Source of the DNA: Oscillospiraceae bacterium
GTDB lineage: Bacteria > Bacillota > Clostridia > Oscillospirales > Ruminococcaceae
NCBI GenBank assembly: GCA_014796735.1
Contig: JAAVIG010000181.1
Span: forward strand, 1 to 8,505
Direction: 5' to 3'
Length of the DNA: 8,505 nucleotides
The position numbers and the translations under genes are program-made. Below are positions 6,467 through 8,505 of this stretch, in pieces. Every line of letters begins with the position of its first letter. Position 1 is the first letter of the stretch. The notes under the pieces were generated by a model. It did no database searches. It worked only from the letters and a program-made list of their open reading frames with translations, and was not told the DNA's origin.

Positions 6467-6979
6467 ATGAACCTTTTTAATGTTGTCAATAACAACTTTT
6501 TTAATCCTCTTTCCAGTGAAAGCAATAATCGAATCTATTCTGATGTTTTGCTAAAAATATATGATTTGTTTGAGCATGAGGTATCATACAAACTTTCACG
6601 TCAGGCGATTAAAGATACTTCTTTCCATAAGGCAATGGCTCCTCCGAGTTCAATGGTTTGTGGTAATTCCACTATAACTCTTTTTCGAGCTGTTGTCATG
6701 TTTTTTGTGCATTTTAAGGATTTGCTCATTTATAGTTATGAAAAAAACGGGTTTTCACATAGACAAGGTTCGGGATATTTATCAAAAAATTCGACTACAG
6801 AAACATCTGCAACATTTATGATAAAGATAATGAGTGCAACTATGCCTTGGTTAAAATCCTGTGTTAGACGTATTGACTTAACTATTGTTGGTGATCAACA
6901 CGATTTAACAGGAATATTAAATCAAAAAAACAGTTCCCCTCGCCGCACTGGAAGAATGGATGAACGAATATCCACGTGA
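6467..6979 (+). pseudogene. Truncated gene with a JetA/DUF5716-like amino terminus
   Basis: ATG 6467 is preceded by GGAG at a long spacing of 11 bases. The first 50 residues (MNLFNVV, FFNPLSSESNNRIYSDVLL, IYDLFEHEVSYKLSRQAIKD) resemble my recollection of the amino terminus of the Wadjet anti-plasmid protein JetA (DUF5716). Intact members are several hundred residues. From about residue 51 (nucleotide 6617) to the stop the character changes: few acidic residues and many Ser, Thr and Met, as in a non-native frame. The opposite strand of 6602-6905 carries two short open stretches in one frame, so this segment may be a piece of another gene joined in antisense. No JetB, JetC or JetD follows. I am sure it is a remnant but only moderately sure of the family. 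Confidence 0.4.
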
Positions 6980-7049
6980 AATATTTGAATTTGATTCCAA
7001 AAAATTTTTAAAACCTCTTGACATTTTGAAAAAATATGCTAAAGTATAA
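6921..7049 (+). pseudogene. Carboxyl-terminal gene fragment of unknown family
   Basis: In a different frame from the preceding remnant, an open stretch follows a stop at 6918-6920 and runs to TAA at 7047-7049. Its composition is protein-like, with the motifs PLAALEEWMNEYPREIF and KKFLKPLDILKKYAKV. It has no usable start, so it looks like the last 42 or so residues of a lost gene. A run of seven A at 6924-6930 sits at its start; a one-base change there would join it to the upstream frame. I do not recognise the family. Its stop codon overlaps the -10 box of the tetR-like promoter, suggesting that the ancestral gene lay directly upstream of the regulator. Confidence 0.45.
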
Positions 7050-7070
7050 TTATAGCATAACGACGTTATG
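7045..7070 (+). promoter_or_regulatory. -10 box and TetR-type operator upstream of the truncated regulator
   Basis: TATAAT (7045-7050) is followed by the perfect palindrome CATAACG-A-CGTTATG (7056-7070), which would cover the transcription start. A TTGACA at 7018-7023 is 21 bases from the -10, too far for a standard promoter, so the -35 is uncertain. The palindrome lies just before the ribosome site. The same 15-bp pattern recurs at 8160-8174 in front of the ABC transporter remnant. Confidence 0.7.
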
Positions 7071-7085
7071 TCAAGGAGTTAAATC

Positions 7086-7310
7086 TTGGATAATAATAAA
7101 GAAACTAAAGAACGGCTTATCGAGAGCGCCCTTGCGGAGTTTTCCGCAAAGGGCTACACGAAATCCTCCCTGCGGAAGATATGCGCCGACGCGGGAGTTA
7201 CAACGGGCGCGCTGTACTTCTTTTTTAAGGATAAGGAAGATTTGTTCGCGGCGATCGTGGAACAGCCATTTAACGAATTGAAAAGCTTGCTGCTTGCCCA
7301 TATCCTTTAA
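7086..7310 (+). pseudogene. Truncated TetR/AcrR-family repressor (DNA-binding domain only)
   Basis: The 74-residue frame starts at TTG 7086, chosen because AAGGAG (7073-7078) is 7 bases upstream and the family alignment begins there. It carries the complete TetR amino-terminal helix-turn-helix: ALAEFSAKGYTKSSLRKI (15-32), AGVTTGALYFFFKDKEDLF (36-54) and the start of helix 4 (AAIVEQPFNEL). It then stops. Family members are about 180-210 residues, so the ligand-binding and dimerisation domain is missing; without it the protein should bind DNA poorly. The break is followed within 60 bases by the AT-rich HAD gene, suggesting that an insertion or replacement removed the rest. Its codons are GC-richer than those of the HAD gene. 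The matched palindromes in front of this gene and of the ABC remnant point to an original drug- or toxin-responsive exporter regulator. Confidence 0.85.
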
Positions 7311-7366
7311 CCTTTTATCTCTCTTTATCAGATAATAATAAAATTCTTGAGAAAAGGAAGATTTTT

Positions 7367-8077
7367 ATGCAAAATTATAAATACTTGATTTTTGATGTAG
7401 ATGATACACTGCTTGATTTTTACCCTGCATTTGCAACCGCACAAAGAAATATAGCTGAAAAATTGGGGATTGAGCCCTCTAAAGAATATTCAGAAACGGA
7501 TGAAAAATGCGGTTGGAAAGCCTGGGAGGAAAGCAGTTTAGATAAAACAGAAGAAAAAGACGTACAAGAGAATTATCATGTTTATTATTATCAATATTTG
7601 AGAAAACACTTTGAATACTTATTGGAGGCATACGGAGAAGTTTGTGATGTGCAAGAACTCGTCAATTGCTATCTAAAAAGTATCTCATCATCAAAAGTAA
7701 TGAAAGAACCTGATACGTTGTCTATCTATGTGCGATTATCTAAAAGATATAAATTAGTGCTAGCCACAAACGGAATAGAACGGGTACAAAAAGAAAGGTT
7801 ATCTGATTTCCTACCATATACATATAGGCTTTACATTTCTGAGGAAATTGGATATATTAAACCCACAGCAGATTTTTATAACTATGTCATAAGTGATCTG
7901 GAGTGCAGATTAGAAGAGTGCTTAATGATAGGTGATTCTATCACCAATGACATGATAGGTGCTAAATCAATAGGAATGGATGTATGCTATTATAATCCAA
8001 AAGGCAAAATAAAACCTGTAAACGTATTAGTTGATTATGAGGTAAATAGTATTCATGATTTAGTTCAAATTCTATAG
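7367..8077 (+). CDS. HAD-superfamily hydrolase, YjjG-like nucleotidase/phosphatase
   Basis: This intact 236-residue cytoplasmic HAD phosphatase of subfamily IA has motif I DVDDTLLDF (Asp10 nucleophile, Asp12 acid/base), motif II LATNG (Thr134), motif III Lys165 in GYIKP, and motif IV MIGDSITND (Asp190, Asp195). A helical cap occupies about 15-110. The length and the VDDTLLDF and GDSITNDMIGA signatures fit the YjjG-type noncanonical pyrimidine nucleotidase group, but substrate cannot be set from sequence. AAGGAAG (7354-7360) lies 6 bases before the ATG. It is distinctly AT-richer than the flanking tetR and ABC remnants and sits between a repressor and the exporter that shares its operator, so it probably arrived by transfer. 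No clear promoter is seen in the 56-base gap upstream; it may depend on the tetR promoter. Confidence 0.88.
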   Translation: MQNYKYLIFDVDDTLLDFYPAFATAQRNIAEKLGIEPSKEYSETDEKCGWKAWEESSLDKTEEKDVQENYHVYYYQYLRKHFEYLLEAYGEVCDVQELVNCYLKSISSSKVMKEPDTLSIYVRLSKRYKLVLATNGIERVQKERLSDFLPYTYRLYISEEIGYIKPTADFYNYVISDLECRLEECLMIGDSITNDMIGAKSIGMDVCYYNPKGKIKPVNVLVDYEVNSIHDLVQIL

Positions 8078-8086
8078 TGTTAAATA

Positions 8087-8112
8087 GCACGACAAAATCC
8101 ATTTTATCGTGC
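8087..8112 (+). terminator. Possible terminator after the HAD gene
   Basis: GCACGACAAAAT (8087-8098) pairs with ATTTTATCGTGC (8101-8112) with one mismatch and a minimal loop, 10 bases after the HAD stop. A run of five T appears about 8 bases later, further than normal. A second small dyad, TGCCGT/ACGGCA (8124-8143), follows. A weak terminator or a 3'-end stabilising hairpin is plausible. Confidence 0.4.
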
Positions 8113-8143
8113 AGTTAGCTTTTTGCCGTGCTGATGTACGGCA

Positions 8144-8185
8144 TATATTACAGAAACAACATAACAATGTTATGCTATCGTTATG
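8144..8185 (+). promoter_or_regulatory. TetR-type operator and likely promoter of the ABC transporter remnant
   Basis: CATAACA-A-TGTTATG (8160-8174) is a perfect 15-bp palindrome identical to the operator at 7056-7070 except at the two symmetric positions beside the centre, giving CATAACRAYGTTATG. A further half site, CGTTATG (8179-8185), makes GTTATG repeat at an 11-base step, about one helical turn. TATATT (8144-8149) is a possible -10 placed relative to the operator much as at the tetR-like gene; no good -35 is seen. Confidence 0.7.
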
Positions 8186-8195
8186 TAACAATATC

Positions 8196-8218
8196 AAAAA
8201 AACCGCTTTCGGGCGGTT
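8196..8218 (-). terminator. Minus-strand intrinsic terminator in the ABC leader
   Basis: AACCGC (8201-8206) pairs with GCGGTT (8213-8218). Read on the minus strand the stem runs into seven T, a canonical terminator. On the plus strand the hairpin is followed by an A-rich stretch, so it would not terminate the ABC transcript. It may block antisense transcription from the right or be left from a lost convergent gene. Confidence 0.55.
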
Positions 8219-8267
8219 AAAATAAAAAATACAAGTTAGCCAATGCTAATTCAACGGAGGTTTTACA

Positions 8268-8438
8268 ATGTATCTTGAAGTAAAGGACATGAAGAAAAGC
8301 TACGGGAAGGATACGAGCTACATTCAGGTGCTGAAGGGCATTTCCACGGGCGTGGAGCGCGGGCAGATGTGTGTTATCCAAGGCACGAGCGGCAGCGGAA
8401 AGTCCACGCTATGGCGCAGTGGAGCCTCTTACAGGTGA
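8268..8438 (+). pseudogene. ABC exporter ATP-binding protein, cut off just after Walker A
   Basis: ATG 8268 is 7 bases after GGAGG (8256-8260). The first 47 residues are a MacB/LolD-type ABC ATPase amino terminus: MYLEVKDMKKSYGKD, then VLKGIS, then Walker A GTSGSGKST (39-47). The frame changes directly after the Walker A threonine and stops after 56 residues. There is no Q-loop, LSGGQ signature, Walker B or H-loop, so the product cannot hydrolyse ATP. The sequence right after the break encodes the end of a permease, which shows that one deletion removed most of the ATPase gene and nearly all of the permease gene. Confidence 0.88.
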
Positions 8439-8505
8439 GAGTTATTGTGAACGCTCTGCTTGTGCGGAAGATCAACAAGATAACCCCTGCGGAAGTCCTC
8501 AAAAA
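8411..8505 (+). pseudogene. Carboxyl-terminal end of an FtsX/MacB-like ABC permease
   Basis: In the frame beginning near 8411, WSLLQVRVIVNALL followed by RKINKITPAEVLK reads as the last transmembrane helix and cytoplasmic tail of an FtsX-domain permease, where an Arg-Lys-hydrophobic run and a PAEVLK/PVEVLR tail are typical. The frame is open to the window's end. It is out of frame with the upstream ATPase fragment, so no fusion protein is made from the ATPase start; the ATG at 8411 has no ribosome site. It is the distal remnant of the two-gene exporter operon. Confidence 0.75.

Noticed and set aside
6220..6525. 101-codon minus-strand frame across the promoter and leader region
   Set aside because: It runs antisense through the consensus promoter, terminator and the JetA-like start, has no ribosome site and no family resemblance.
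7018..7050. TTGACA/TATAAT as a complete promoter for the tetR-like gene
   Set aside because: The spacing is 21 bases, outside the 16-18 base range; only the -10 and the operator are claimed.
7036..7301. Frames on both strands overlapping the tetR remnant
   Set aside because: They are shadows of the TetR helix-turn-helix coding sequence, which has a ribosome site, an operator and a clear family match.

Overview
This 8.5 kb window looks like accessory chromosome from a low-to-mid GC Gram-positive anaerobe, most likely a gut Clostridia/Ruminococcus-type organism. The evidence is AGGAGG-type ribosome sites, near-consensus TTGACA/TATAAT promoters, a large hybrid sensor kinase with tandem family-3 solute-binding domains (a type common in gut Firmicutes), and several AT-rich intergenic palindromic repeats. 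The taxonomic call is an inference; no rRNA or other marker gene is present.

Left part (1-1572). A two-gene minus-strand operon encodes a MarR-family repressor (1082-1504) and, 4 bp downstream, a DUF5131 (phage Gp37/Gp68-type) protein with a radical-SAM-like CX3CX2C cysteine cluster (247-1077). Its promoter has a perfect 17-bp spacer and is covered by a 40-bp inverted repeat (18-bp arms), almost certainly the MarR operator. Double-hairpin repeats lie just past the end of the operon, and the DUF5131 stop codon sits in the base of one hairpin.

Middle part (1573-6060). About 500 bp without a convincing gene holds one good plus-strand promoter and a small IS-end-like hairpin. Then comes a single 1,248-residue membrane hybrid histidine kinase (2085-5831) with a signal peptide, two solute-binding domains, one membrane span, a PAS-like region, the kinase core and two receivers. 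It has no partner response regulator here. A repeat remnant and a strong intrinsic terminator follow.

Right part (6061-8505) is a graveyard with one intact gene. A second full double-hairpin repeat (6133-6226) shares a perfect 30-bp inverted match with bases 1-30. Next comes a consensus promoter, a roughly 138-nt transcribed leader or small RNA with a tRNA-Leu-like segment, and an intrinsic terminator. A gene fragment whose first 50 residues resemble the Wadjet-type JetA/DUF5716 amino terminus follows, then an unassigned carboxyl-terminal fragment. After that is a TetR-family repressor cut to 74 residues, an intact AT-rich HAD phosphatase (YjjG-like, 7367-8077), and an ABC exporter operon reduced by internal deletion to the ATPase amino terminus joined to the last residues of an FtsX-like permease. 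The TetR and ABC leaders carry the same 15-bp palindrome (CATAACRAYGTTATG). They are therefore read as one ancestral repressor-exporter regulon, split by the HAD gene and then eroded.
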